From the NCBI RefSeq assembly GCF_011074885.1, contig NC_054687.1:1116001-1180000 (forward strand): 64,000 bases of DNA, given 5' to 3'. The position numbers and the translations under genes are program-made. The DNA is from Brettanomyces bruxellensis. Taxonomy: Eukaryota > Ascomycota > Pichiomycetes > Pichiales > Pichiaceae. The stretch's first letter is position 1; each line of letters opens with the position of its first letter. Under the pieces are notes generated by a model. That model made no database searches. It had not been told where the DNA came from and worked only from the letters and a program-made list of their open reading frames with translations. Below, piece by piece: positions 10,319 to 21,007 of the stretch.

Positions 10319-13092
10319 ATCAGATTTATCCCAATATCACCTCTTGCTAAATGGTTATATATTATTCCGTAATTTGTAGGTGTGCTTACGTGAATACAAG
10401 CAAAAATCAGGTAGAGATGCTCGATCTACACAGATGCCAAAAAATATATGTAACTTAAAAAAAAAAAATTAACGTGTAATGTCAACAACAACAAACACTG
10501 AAAAAAAAAACCTATTGACGAGAAAGGACCTTGACTTTCTTATTAAATCACACACACCTTTCTCTTTACCTCTTCTGTTTTATTTCTTTTCCCAAAATCA
10601 AAGGCTGGGACTTTCTTCCTCTAAAGTGGGTGAAGCTAGTTTATAGCTGATGACTTTTCTTCCTCTCTGGCAAACATTAGTGTGAGATCATTGCTCCTTC
10701 TTACGTTTCATCGTTGTAAGAATCGCAGATTTTAGCACTTTGAGCTGTACATTCGGCACACATCAGTTTAGTGCAGGATTTCAAACTGACTAGAATATTA
10801 TCATTTCCAACACATCCGAGGAGGATGTTCTACCCAATTGCCTTTTTTGGTTCGACGCGACCCATTTTATCCTTGTATTCATATGGGTAGTATCTTTCTG
10901 GAAAAGCGCAGTCGAAATAGATGCATTTCTCTTTTTGCAATTGATTAAAGCCAATATCTCTCTAGTCTAATCTTAAATGGATAAACTGCAGCGTATTGTG
11001 GGTTCAGGAGGACACTGCACTATAACGCATTACCTACTTGTCGGGAACTGTTGTCAAGTAACTCTTTATTTTTATCTTTAATAATATCCGATCAAGGTTT
11101 TGTTGTTTAGGCCTCAATCCACCAACCACTAGAAGCTTTTATTTGAAAACCTTTTTTTGTGCTTGTGCTTGCTCACAGGTTTCTTCTTTTTAATTTTGAC
11201 TGCGCATTTTGTCATGTACGATGTTTATCACATTCTCTTTGAATAATATCATAAAGAATGGCACTCTGCCTAGAATGTGGTGTGGAATGTTGCTGATTTC
11301 AACATCATTTCTTTGATGAGCTATTTCAAAAGGAGACGTTATCCAAGCATTCGCAAGAATGCACAACGAAGTTCTCACATGTTTGCTCCGCCATCAAATT
11401 CCGGCTCAGCAGGGTGCTTTATGCTTTTTTTTTAGCGCAGTCTAGAAACCGTGAGTCTTTTTTACGTTTCTCGCATCTTCTTCTTTCAAAACCATGAAAG
11501 TTCCGGCTTTGTTCTTCGGGTGAGATTTACTTTTATGAAGATTGCCAAAAGCTTGAACTTTTCCCTGTTTTCAATGAGCTCACATATGCTGTGCTGCAAG
11601 ACTACGAGAAGTTAAAAATGTTAACACAAATTGAACTTTATGGCGTTGCATTAAGGATTGACCTGGATTGAATAAAAGATGGTATCAAAAATTTAATACT
11701 GTGCCTCATTGCATTTAACCAGACCGTTAGGACCATCCCAAATGCTGCTGGCAAGACACGGAAGAGGCGATATATGCCAATTCTGGCGTTGTTGCTGGTA
11801 AAGTGCATTTTTTAATCGTTGGATCGGATCAACACCACTGGAAAGTGTGTGTGTCGAAAGTCTGGCTTTGCGATGAGGTGGAGTGATGATATAATTGTAG
11901 TTTTTGGAGACTGTGTGCTTACTGATTGCTAGAATTTATTGGTTGACTGTGGAGAATGCTGCGGCTTTTCGATAATGAAATATCAGGGGTAGTTTTCTCT
12001 TCTAAATGCTTTTTTCATGTGGGGAAGACTTTTTTTACCGGTAAGCATGGGAAGGAATAGGCAGAACCAATGCTTGAATTATTTCAGATTCCATTACTAA
12101 CACTCAGAAATTCCTTTATGAATAAATACCTGATTAAATTGGTGAATACCAACATAGTACACAGTGCGTATAACCTGAGGATCGTATCCACTAAGGCGAT
12201 TTGTTAGAATATGGTACTTAACCTTTCGTCCGGAAAGTCATGAGGAAAGTAATTTTTAATTAACGGAAAGATAACCAGTGACAAATTTAATTGGATGATT
12301 AAAATAGGGCGATCGCTAAAATAACCGATATTTTTCCAAAATACATGATAGCGGCAGCCCAGCTGTTCTTTCGACACTGCATTGTTTTTTTCATCAGCCG
12401 AAATCTTTACCCTCCAGGAAAGGAAATAGCGCGAATATAGAAACTATCAAAATTTATTCTATGGATAAATTTAGTCATGGAAAGGGGAAAACAATACGAT
12501 TTGAGCTTTGAGATAACCGATTGTCCCCGCTGTATACCGATACCGGCGTGGACAGCTGAATGGGACCAATAATGTAGACACCAAATTTTCCAACTGTTTA
12601 AGTAAAAGGAACAACTACATTTAAAGGAAGTTGAAGCATTAAGCCAATGGTAAATTTGGAAACGAAGCACAGTGAGTCCTGAACATGACTGTTGTCTTTT
12701 ACACTTTTGCTAATTTGTTACCATGAAATATACCAACACGAATGAAGATATTGGAACTGTTTTGCGTACCACTTGTAGATGATGACTATTATATTATGTA
12801 TGCATTGGCATTTTTTACGGCATATCTCATTTTAGCCCGGACTTAATTTTTCTCTCGCTCAAACTTTTTTTTCGTCGTGGCCTTAATTTTTTTTTCTGTA
12901 TTTTTCTTTGTCGAGAACCTCTCCGGCCTCTTAGCGCGTAGAATTATATAAACCTATTTGATTTCCAGATATCATGGCAAAAGCTGCTGTGCACAGTTTG
13001 CTAAATTCACGGCTTTCGTAAAAAAAAAGACTGCCACCGAATATCTTCATCTCTTCCATATTTAAGTTTGGCATAAACACAACAAATAAAAG
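10319..13092. other. Gene-free region of 2.8 kb upstream of ARO8
   Basis: The largest gene-free interval in the window. No open frame exceeds about 90 codons and none looks conserved. I saw no tRNA boxes, no known snRNA or snoRNA sequence and no LTR-like ends. It serves as the promoter side of both the ADIP-like gene and ARO8. A C/D-box-like pair of motifs near 10646 (TGATGA) and 10786 (CTGA) was considered but is too weak to call. Confidence 0.5.
12945..12952 (+). promoter_or_regulatory. Probable ARO8 TATA box
   Basis: TATATAAA lies 141 bp before the ARO8 ATG, in a spacing normal for yeast. A 15-codon open frame with its own ATG (12974-13021) lies between this element and the ARO8 start. 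It would be an upstream ORF if transcription begins before it. Confidence 0.5.
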
Positions 13093-14525
13093 ATGGCTAT
13101 CAAGAATTTGAGATCGCACCTCTCCAAGGAGGCTGCTGGAAGAAAGAACTCTCCTTTAAAATCAGCATTCAAGTACTACGGAAAAGATAACATCGTTTTC
13201 CTTGGAGGAGGTTTGCCTATGGCAGACTACTTCCCTTGGGAGAAGATTGAGGCATCATCACCAGCTCCACCATTCACAACTCCTGCCGGTATTGCTGAGA
13301 AGCCATCGGTGACCGGAAATGAGGTTAAAACAATTCTTGAAAAAGGCCCAACAGGCAAGTTGGATATTCCTTTGGCACGTTCTCTTCAATATGGACATAC
13401 GGACGGTCAACCTGAGCTAAAGGAGTTCTTCAGGGAGCACACAGAGATTATTCACCATCCTCCATACAAGGAATGGGACATCATCCTCACTATTGGTAGT
13501 ACCGAGGCCTGGGATGCCACTTTGAGGACTTTCTGTGATCCTAATGACTACGTTCTTGTTGAGGAGCATGCCTTTTCGTCAGCTATAGAGACTGCACGTG
13601 CTCTTAACGTGAACTTCGTGCCAGTGCCAATGGATGAGTATGGAATTATCCCAGAGAAAATGGCCAAAATTCTCGATAACTGGGATTCTTCAAAGCCATT
13701 GCCTAAGATTCTTTACACAGTGCCAACTGGCCAGAACCCAACTGGTTCATCTTTGTCAAACGAGAGAAGAAAGGAGATCTACGCTTTGGCATGCAAGTAC
13801 GACTTCATCATTATTGAAGATGAGCCATACTACTTCCTACAGATGGTGAATACAGCAAGGAGCAAGATGCCACCAAACTGCCTGTTCCAACCCACGAGCA
13901 GTTCTTGAAATCGCTTGTCAAGTCATTCCTATCGATAGATGTTGAGGGTAGAGTTGTCAGATTGGATTCATGCTCTAAAGTGCTTGGTCCAGGTACTCGT
14001 TTGGGATGGATTATTGCTCAGCAGGAATTGTTAGAGAGGTATGTTCGTGTTCATGAGGTGACTATCCAGTCTGCCTCTGGTTTCACACAGTCAATTGTCA
14101 ATGGTTTGCTTCAGAGATGGGGCCAGGATGGTTACATCGACTGGTTGATTGGTCTCAGAAAGGAATATACCATCAAGAGAGACTTCACCATCCACTGCCT
14201 CGAGAAATACATGCCAGACGTTGTTAGCTGGACTCCACCTGTTGCCGGTATGTTCTTCACCGTTGTGATCGATGCTGCAAAGCACCCTGACTTTGCCACA
14301 AAGTATGATAGTGACCCAAAGAAGCTTGAAACCGCTATTTACGAAAAAGCCATCGAGAAAGGTGCTTTGATGATCCCAGGATCTTGGTTCAACGTTCCTG
14401 ACTGCGAGCTGTCCAAGACTACCAAGTTCTTCTACAGAGGTACATATGCTGCTGTTGATCTTCCTAAGTTGGATGTTGGTATTCACCGGTTTGGTGACGC
14501 TGTCAAGGATATTTTCAAATTGTGA
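13093..14525 (+). CDS. ARO8: Aromatic/2-aminoadipate aminotransferase, interrupted by a one-base frameshift
   Basis: PLP-dependent class-I aminotransferase acting in phenylalanine, tyrosine and tryptophan metabolism and in the 2-aminoadipate step of lysine synthesis. The first frame (13093-13908) carries the N-terminal two-thirds, including LYTVPTGQNPTGSS and IIEDEPYYFLQM. The second frame carries the rest, with the PLP-lysine motif SCSKVLGPGTRLGW (Lys near residue 296). The frames join at the GG at 13845-13846: adding one base there gives a continuous protein of about 477 residues (yeast Aro8 is 500) with family-like sequence on both sides. As written, the product would stop 20 codons after the break. 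There is no splice signal at the join, so a sequencing error or a recent null allele is more likely than an intron. Confidence 0.88.
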
Positions 14526-15056
14526 TTGTGTAGATGGCTGCTTAGAAATAAATACGGCACAAGCATCTGCTTATATATGTGTGGGAGTCTGTGCTCATGT
14601 TTATCGGCTGGGAGCTGTGCTTCCGGGTATAATTAAACTATATTGCTACATTGTAACAAGTATTTAGCGTAGTATGTTGAACATGAAATACCCTATAATA
14701 GATGGCATAGCTTAACGATACTACAATACATATAGTATGGGTTATTGCTTAGTATCTGATAGTATATGCAGCATGGTATAAGATAAAATATCCTATCATA
14801 TATCTTATGGCAGTGCTCAACTTGAACTGTGACAGCATAAAACGTATGACTCAGCACACAATATGGTGTGCGGATTTGCACGCTATTTTTCTTACATTCA
14901 TTTTTTTATTTTTGTCGCTTACTTACACTTATTTAGTCTTAAGTGTTTACCATTGATCGAACACGGTTTACAGGCGGTGAGTACACTCTGCCGGTATTTC
15001 CCCTTTCCACAACCATTTTTCAATAAAAAGCATTGCAGCTTGCAGATCCATCCGGT
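14526..15056. other. Intergenic region ARO8-HIR1 (531 bp)
   Basis: The stretch 14660-14870 is rich in TATAGTAT/CTATCATA-like words and contains TGACTCA at 14847-14853 (a Gcn4-type word, possibly by chance). No gene is seen. Confidence 0.45.
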
Positions 15057-18000
15057 ATGCATATTGTGAAATTCCCGTGGCTCGCCCATCGGGAAAGTAA
15101 CCACAGCTATGAAGTCTACTGCATCACAGTTAGTGCCGATGGTAAAAGACTAGCATCAGGGGGATTGGACGGCAAGATTCGAATATGGTCAATTGACACA
15201 CTCCGGAAATACGAGCATAGCATTTTGGAGGCCAATTCCAGTGCGAAGCATGACAAATCAGGCAAGATCCGGCCAAAAATAACATCAGACAGTGATGAGA
15301 ACGGATCTGATAAAAGCAGTGAAAAGACAATTACACAGGATCCAAGTGAGTGCCGGGACCTCTGTTCGATGAGTCGCCACACAGGTGCGGTCACGTGCCT
15401 TAAGTTCTCGCCAAATGGCCGTTTTTTGGCGTCTGGATCCGATGATCGGATTCTTTTAATCTGGGAAAAAGATGAAGAGGCCACCAGGCTGGCTCTGGAA
15501 GCCAGGAAATCGCTGAAAAACGGCATAAGCGGCAGTTCTTCAGCATTCGGGCTTGACTCAGGGGGCAACGGGGGCGAGATGGAGCACTGGACGGTGAGAA
15601 AAAGACTTGTTGCACATGATAACGACATCCAGGACATGGCATGGGCTCCAGATTCGTCTATATTGGTTACAGTAGGCCTCGACCGTTCCATCATAGTGTG
15701 GTCAGGCACAACGTTTGAAAAAATTAAGCGGTTCGATATTCACGAGAGTCATGTCAAGGGGGTGACGTTCGATCCTGCCAACAAGTACTTTGCCACGTGC
15801 TCTGATGACCGAACAATGAGGATTTTTAGATACAGGCGGTCCTCACCGACTGAGATAAGCTTTTCCGTCGAAAGTGTAGTCCGGGAACCGTTCCAAAATA
15901 CGCCATTGACTACATACTACAGGAGATGCACGTGGTCTCCGGATGGGCAGTATATTGCAGCTCCCAATGCAGTGAATGGCGGAATGTGCTCTGTTGCAAT
16001 AGTTAAGCGAGGCTCCTGGCTCTCAGATATCTCCCTTCTGGGACATGAGCTTCCTTGTGAAGTGTGCAGCTTTTCTCCCAGATTGTATCGCCTGCCCGAA
16101 GAGAACAGAGGGCGATCAAACAAACGGCACCATGGCAAATCTGGTGCACGGATGAGCGAGGAAAGGAACCATGCCAGCTCGGCTAATAGCGTAAATTCGA
16201 CAAGCGAGGGCGGGAGCAGGGTGAATGAAGATGGGAAGAGAGAAGATGGAAAGAATGAAGGTGGAAGGAACGAAGATGGGAAGAATGAAAATAGAAAGAA
16301 TGCAGGTAGAAAGAACGAAGGTAAAAATAATGAAGATGAAGTAAACAGAAGCAGGGAAAACTCGAAGTCAAAAGCAATGTCAGGAACACATTCTTCCTTG
16401 TCACCCAAACCGGCTTCCAATTCTCCTCCATCGTCTTTTTCCACTATTCTTGCTACAGGTGGCCAGGATAGATCTCTTGTGATATGGAGCACAGCCTCGG
16501 CAAGACCACTAGTTGTTGCAAGAGATCTGACCAGCAAGACCATTACTGATATATGCTGGGATCCATCTGGCCGCATTATCTTTCTCAGTTCGTTAGATGG
16601 ATCGATAACGACTGCATTTTTTGGCAGAGATGAACTGGGCACCCCAATTCCACTCAATCAGAATTCCGCCCAGTTACACAGGTACGGAGCAGATAGAGAG
16701 AGTGCATATTTCCCGGAAAGTGTTGACCAGCTTCTTCTAGAAGATAGCCAACGGAAACTCGCAGGAAAAACACCAGTAAACTCTCGTATGGAGAAACTGA
16801 TGACTGCACGAGGTTTCGGCATTGGTAAAAATGGCCAGAGCGGATTTGCATTGCCGTCCTCAACATCCCAGCCCCAGAAAAGAAGTATTCTGATGTCTAA
16901 GAAGCCTGCAATCAACGTGCTTGTCCCACGGTCCAAAAAACACCCAAACAGAAAGATAAACGTGCTCACATTGAGCTCTCAGAAGATGTCGGTGACCAAA
17001 TCCGGCAAAAAACGGGTTACACCGACGCTTATATCGTCCTCATCCGGTATTTCTGGATTTACCAACTCTTTTGCATCCAGATCAGGCCTCTCTAAAAGTA
17101 CTGATTCGATCAAACTTGCACAAAAGCTCTTTGCTAAGCCTTTTGTTCGACTCCCAAAGGCAGGTCTTCAAACACTCGTTTCCGGTGTTCGTGACAATCT
17201 TATTCAACTTCCTCCTTCTAATTCAAGCTCCTTGAGCACTTCCAACTTCTCAAATTCCAGCTTGCTTTCATCTTCCTCGTCCGGAAACCAGCTTTCACTG
17301 GCCGGAAAAGTGCGAGGTGGTGCATCTGGCGGATTCCCGCCATTACTTCTTTTGAATTCACCCAGGAAGCACAAAACGCCGTCCAGATCAAGCCTGGCAT
17401 CGAGAAGATTGAAGCACTTTGGCAGGTATCCGGCATTCTGGGCTGACAGTGCTCTCGAGTCCTCTGCAAACATTGAAAAATTACCAAATACAATCGTCGC
17501 ACAGAAGAAAAGCAACCTGAATGGTACTCCATTTAGGTACGTGCTTGAAGTTCGTAATCAGAAAGATAGTGTGCCTCGAAAAGAAGTAGGTCAACCAGTT
17601 GTCTCTACAGCTTTTTGTGTTGGGGCATCCAAGAAGACAATGGAGTACTTCGTGAACGGGAAGGTGAAACAGGTGGCAGAATCGCAGTTCGAAGCCCGCA
17701 GTTCGCATAACATGGTCGAGTATTGGGCAATTGCTACTCAGACTGGATGTATCAGTATACTAACTAAGACAGGAAGACAATTTATGCCACCTATACAACT
17801 TGGAAGCGAGCTTTCACACTTGCTGGCAGCAGGGAAGTTTTTGCTTGCTATCACTTTTGACGGCCTTGTTTACACTTGGAATCTCCAGGCTGGCCTGGCT
17901 ATAGTTGATGGCATTTCTTTGTCACCATTGATCAGTCCTCTTGCTCAGTATGACAGCCACCGCCGAAAGTTCCAGAATAAAGTCAAATTTGCATCCGTTT

Positions 18001-18344
18001 CACTTTTACCATCCAATGGTATTCCACTCATTGGACTCACAAACGGCGACCTCTACACCTTTGACGTCGGTTTGGGTGTCTGGGTTAACATCATTGATTC
18101 GAGATATACTGAACAGCTCGATCTTGCGGATTTGAAGAAATGCCTCTCTTTTGACCAAATAAGCTTGCAGAGACTTGCATTCAGAGTAATAACGGCCAAG
18201 TCAAAGCAGTCACATCATTCACAGCAGAAAACAGCGGATAGCAATGCTTTAAAGTCTCCATGGACCAAACAGTTCTGTGAATCATTTGAACAGAATGTCG
18301 GCAACATCAAGCGTCGCATAAAGAAGTCGATCGACGACGCATGA
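15057..18344 (+). CDS. HIR1: Hir1-like subunit of the HIR histone chaperone complex
   Basis: HIR complex subunit acting with Asf1 in replication-independent H3-H4 deposition and histone gene repression. The ATG at 15057 gives MHIVKFPWLAHRE, matching the family N-terminus; the frame is open upstream but only with a TTG codon. WD40 repeats fill about residues 10-330 (for example LASGGLDGKIRIWS, LASGSDDRILLIWEK, VGLDRSIIVWSG). An Asn/Glu/Lys-rich low-complexity insert at about 375-450 interrupts the propeller before its last blades. The Asf1-binding B motif is visible as SGKKRVTPTLIS (about 648-659). A C-terminal HIRA domain covers about 860-1045. Total length is 1095 residues against 840 for S. 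cerevisiae Hir1. The B motif and N-terminus separate it from HIR2. Confidence 0.9.
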   Translation: MHIVKFPWLAHRESNHSYEVYCITVSADGKRLASGGLDGKIRIWSIDTLRKYEHSILEANSSAKHDKSGKIRPKITSDSDENGSDKSSEKTITQDPSECRDLCSMSRHTGAVTCLKFSPNGRFLASGSDDRILLIWEKDEEATRLALEARKSLKNGISGSSSAFGLDSGGNGGEMEHWTVRKRLVAHDNDIQDMAWAPDSSILVTVGLDRSIIVWSGTTFEKIKRFDIHESHVKGVTFDPANKYFATCSDDRTMRIFRYRRSSPTEISFSVESVVREPFQNTPLTTYYRRCTWSPDGQYIAAPNAVNGGMCSVAIVKRGSWLSDISLLGHELPCEVCSFSPRLYRLPEENRGRSNKRHHGKSGARMSEERNHASSANSVNSTSEGGSRVNEDGKREDGKNEGGRNEDGKNENRKNAGRKNEGKNNEDEVNRSRENSKSKAMSGTHSSLSPKPASNSPPSSFSTILATGGQDRSLVIWSTASARPLVVARDLTSKTITDICWDPSGRIIFLSSLDGSITTAFFGRDELGTPIPLNQNSAQLHRYGADRESAYFPESVDQLLLEDSQRKLAGKTPVNSRMEKLMTARGFGIGKNGQSGFALPSSTSQPQKRSILMSKKPAINVLVPRSKKHPNRKINVLTLSSQKMSVTKSGKKRVTPTLISSSSGISGFTNSFASRSGLSKSTDSIKLAQKLFAKPFVRLPKAGLQTLVSGVRDNLIQLPPSNSSSLSTSNFSNSSLLSSSSSGNQLSLAGKVRGGASGGFPPLLLLNSPRKHKTPSRSSLASRRLKHFGRYPAFWADSALESSANIEKLPNTIVAQKKSNLNGTPFRYVLEVRNQKDSVPRKEVGQPVVSTAFCVGASKKTMEYFVNGKVKQVAESQFEARSSHNMVEYWAIATQTGCISILTKTGRQFMPPIQLGSELSHLLAAGKFLLAITFDGLVYTWNLQAGLAIVDGISLSPLISPLAQYDSHRRKFQNKVKFASVSLLPSNGIPLIGLTNGDLYTFDVGLGVWVNIIDSRYTEQLDLADLKKCLSFDQISLQRLAFRVITAKSKQSHHSQQKTADSNALKSPWTKQFCESFEQNVGNIKRRIKKSIDDA

Positions 18345-18487
18345 GAGTTCTCCACATTCATATACCATTCATGTATTTGTACTTTAACGACTACGCAGAC
18401 ATTGAATAAAGAATCACCCGATAAACCATTAGTAAAAATATCATTAACCACCATACTATTGTACAATTATCTATGCACATTACTCTA

Positions 18488-19165
18488 TCAAAATTTCTTG
18501 TGCCGTTTTGCCACATCTTCCCACTCCCTAGACTTTTTCTCCTTGACAGGTGTGTATTCTTCCCTGTAATGAAGAAACTTGCAGCTGTCTCCAAACCCAC
18601 AATATCCATTCAAGAGGAAATCCTTACACACATCACGCTCATAATCAACAGCATTGTTAGCCTTGATGTGGATCGATGATGGTTTCCACCTGTCCACCTT
18701 TTTTCCATTCAGACTACCATTGTAAATCTTATCTCCCGCCTTATCTCTCTTTTGCGGCATTTTAAGGGCTTTCTGTAAGCTTTCTTGCTCTTTTCTCGCC
18801 TTTAATTCATCCTCGGCCAATCGGTCAGGATCGAATAATTTACTAACAGGCTTTTTATTAGCAAATTTGGCGTCCTTGTCTTTCTTAGAGTTATCAGTCG
18901 AATCTTTATCATTCTCATCCTTTCTTATGCTCCTTAACTGATCTTTTCCAACATTGCTCCCTTGATGCACATCACGGACACCATTTCGTATAAAGCCAAC
19001 TTTTAATGGTTGAAGATCTTCCTCTTCCTCCTCGCTATCATCGCTATGACTTTCAATTCTTGATTTCAGCACATTTCGTAACTTTATGGACTTTGCAGTA
19101 CTTTCGGGCTTTTTCCGTTTATTAATCCCTCTTTTCTGAACGTTACGCTTCTTGAATAGAGACAT
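18488..19165 (-). CDS. CWC24: Cwc24-like splicing factor lacking the RING finger
   Basis: Cwc24/RNF113 proteins join the activated spliceosome and bind near the 5' splice site. The 225-residue product has a basic N-terminus, an acidic patch (about 42-50), the family block FDPDRLAEDELKARKEQE and DKIYNGSLNGKK. A CCCH zinc finger of spacing C-x8-C-x5-C-x3-H follows (C180, C189, C195, H199). Known relatives continue for about 60-100 residues into a C3HC4 RING; here the protein stops 26 residues after the zinc finger with REWEDVAKRHKKF. Only 143 bp separate this stop from the convergent HIR1 stop, and no frame there encodes a RING, so the domain appears truly missing. Confidence 0.82.
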   Translation of the reverse strand: MSLFKKRNVQKRGINKRKKPESTAKSIKLRNVLKSRIESHSDDSEEEEEDLQPLKVGFIRNGVRDVHQGSNVGKDQLRSIRKDENDKDSTDNSKKDKDAKFANKKPVSKLFDPDRLAEDELKARKEQESLQKALKMPQKRDKAGDKIYNGSLNGKKVDRWKPSSIHIKANNAVDYERDVCKDFLLNGYCGFGDSCKFLHYREEYTPVKEKKSREWEDVAKRHKKF

Positions 19166-19302
19166 TTCCGAACAATGCAGATTGCAGATTGCTTTACCAT
19201 CCGTGAATGCATGATAACTAGAATATTCAGCTTTATCGACAGCTTATCTTTAAAGGGCCAATAAATCATATCGCACTGCAGTACGCCTATTAATTAAATG
19301 AT

Positions 19303-19308
19303 CACGTG
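19303..19308 (+). promoter_or_regulatory. CACGTG (Cbf1-type) site upstream of RPL38
   Basis: ATCACGTGCA lies 218 bp before the RPL38 ATG. Cbf1 and Tbf1 are known regulators of ribosomal protein genes in several non-Saccharomyces yeasts. RPL9 in this window also has CACGTG upstream (30686-30691). Function is inferred. Confidence 0.4.
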
Positions 19309-19327
19309 CAATTGATGAGGGTATGCG

Positions 19328-19404
19328 ACCCTGGCGTACCCTGGCGCACCTTTTTTTTTCGTTCTTGATTTTTTTTTAGAGCTGTCCACTTTCACAGCCC
19401 TGGC
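19328..19404 (+). promoter_or_regulatory. Cluster of three CCCTGGC words upstream of RPL38
   Basis: ACCCTGGCG occurs at 19328-19336 and again at 19338-19346, exactly one helical turn apart. A third CCCTGGC is at 19398-19404. The pattern suggests a bound factor, identity unknown. Confidence 0.4.
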
Positions 19405-19525
19405 TCGACCTGACGAAGAAAAATTTCAGGCTTTGAAGAATCCAAGCAAATTTCTAGATACCTACACACTCCCTCTACTTCGTGATTACAATCAATCAAT
19501 CAACTGATTAGCAATAGTACACAAG

Positions 19526-20208
19526 ATGGCTGTATGTATATGATGTTTTTTTGTGGTGAGCCGCAGAAAGTTTGATATGGGAATAATTCTCAACGTGATT
19601 TCAAAAGTTAAAGAACATCTTGAGGGAAGCAAATTTGGTTATAGTAAATGAGGAGGGTTGAATCAGGGGATTGAACATTGAAGACCATACCAACTTTCAA
19701 TTTGATGGGTACTTTATGCTCAGAACGTTGGAAAACAAAAGGTTGTCCGTTGAATGCTAGAAAATAGGCTTTTTGTGAATAATTAGAAAGGGCCGACTGA
19801 AAATTGTTTTTGGGATACACTTCAACCAAAGTTGAGTGATGTTTTCTGTAATATCAACATGATCTTATCCTGCTGTCAAATGAAATCATGCAATATCATG
19901 CAAAATATGCGAATCTTTCCATATCCTATTAGGACTTTTACACAAGACAAATACTAACAACTCTAACTTTACTGCAGAGAGAAATAACCGATATCAAGCA
20001 ATTTGTTGAGCTTGCCAGAAGAGCTGACGTTAAGAAGGCCACCGTTAAGATCAACTACAAGTTGAATGCTAAGGGAAGAACCTTCAAGCAGACGAAGTTC
20101 AAGATCAGAGGTGCCAAGTACTTGTACACTTTGATTGTTAACGATGCAACCAAGGCTAAGAAGTTGACCCAGTCTCTTCCACCAACTTTGAAGGTTACCC
20201 GCGCTTAA
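19526..20208 (+). CDS. RPL38: Ribosomal protein eL38, two exons
   Basis: Component of the cytosolic 60S subunit. Exon 1 is only ATG GCT (19526-19531). The intron runs 19532-19977, and exon 2 (19978-20208) begins AGA GAA ATA ACC. Joined, it reads [20 protein letters not shown] and continues to [11 protein letters not shown], 78 residues in total, the exact family length. The splice signals are strong: donor GTATGT, branch site TACTAAC at 19952-19958 and acceptor CAG at 19975-19977. Without the intron no start codon exists for exon 2. The upstream region holds a CACGTG and repeated CCCTGGC words, which may be ribosomal protein gene control elements. Codon use is biased towards preferred codons. 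Confidence 0.95.
19532..19977 (+). other. RPL38 intron (446 nt)
   Basis: GTATGT donor, TACTAAC branch point 19 nt before the CAG acceptor. Long 5' introns are typical of yeast ribosomal protein genes and can carry regulatory structure. I looked for an embedded snoRNA and saw only isolated C/D-like words, not a convincing pair. Confidence 0.92.
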
Positions 20209-21007
20209 GTTGGTGTTTGATTGATACATACTAATATAATAAATTGGCAAATATGACAAGATGTAGGATTAATTTAAGTAGGAAGATTTTATTGCGATTT
20301 AGGACACTTTTGGGATGTGCAACTGAGTAAGGGCTAGACTTAGTATTGGTTACTACAAAGGTACATGTTTACGATAGTTATTTACTTAATCCCATAAAAC
20401 CGACGACATTATTAATAAATCTGTTTACATTTGAATTTACATTACAACCAATATTAAATTAAACCCCTTTTATTAACTAAATAAAATAAAATACCAAACA
20501 CAAAAGATAAACCAACAAATCTGGAATGAAGGACACAGCCAACAAACAATAAAAAACAAACTAGGATGTCATTAGACCAAAAATGTCTGGGCACAACGTG
20601 GATTAGAGACAGAAGATGATTGCAATACCAAAAGCCAAATTCAACACTTGCCAAATTTCGACAATTGATCGCCCGATAAACTCAAAATTTAACGCAACAC
20701 AGTCAAACATGTAAATTACTCTTAAATGCCAGTCGCAGCTAATTCAAGCGCGCCACAATGCCCCCAAAAGTAAAACAGAATAAACTGCACAACATCACTA
20801 TAAGTTAACCAAACACCAAAGCAAAAAGAAGGCATATATGAAACTCAACAAACGAAACTGCTAACCACCCTAAAAATAACCCGCATTAAAATCACGTTTC
20901 CCAGACACGCCAAACCAGAATATAAGATAACACAAACAAGTACAATAGCAAGCGCTGATAAAAAAATTTAAAAAGCACGCCACGACAGAGGAAGAATGAT
21001 CAGAAAC
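20209..21007. other. Region between RPL38 and HAC1 3' ends, strongly A+C skewed on the + strand
   Basis: About 800 bp between convergent genes. From about 20440 to 21000 the + strand is rich in A and C and poor in G, so the HAC1-sense strand is U+G rich. No convincing ORF is present (longest about 66 codons). It may include a long HAC1 3' UTR. Confidence 0.5.

Larger units (their letters stand above)
19166..19525. other. Divergent promoter region CWC24-RPL38 (360 bp)
   Basis: Short bidirectional region containing a CACGTG E-box and three copies of CCCTGGC on the RPL38 side, plus T-rich tracts at 19351-19378. No other gene is present. Confidence 0.55.

Noticed and set aside
10640..10800. C/D-box snoRNA candidate (TGATGA ... 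CTGA)
   Set aside because: Box C lacks the purine, no terminal stem and no internal boxes; too weak.
14655..14875. LTR-like AT-rich stretch starting TGTTGAACATG
   Set aside because: No matching terminal CA end, target duplication or second copy could be found.
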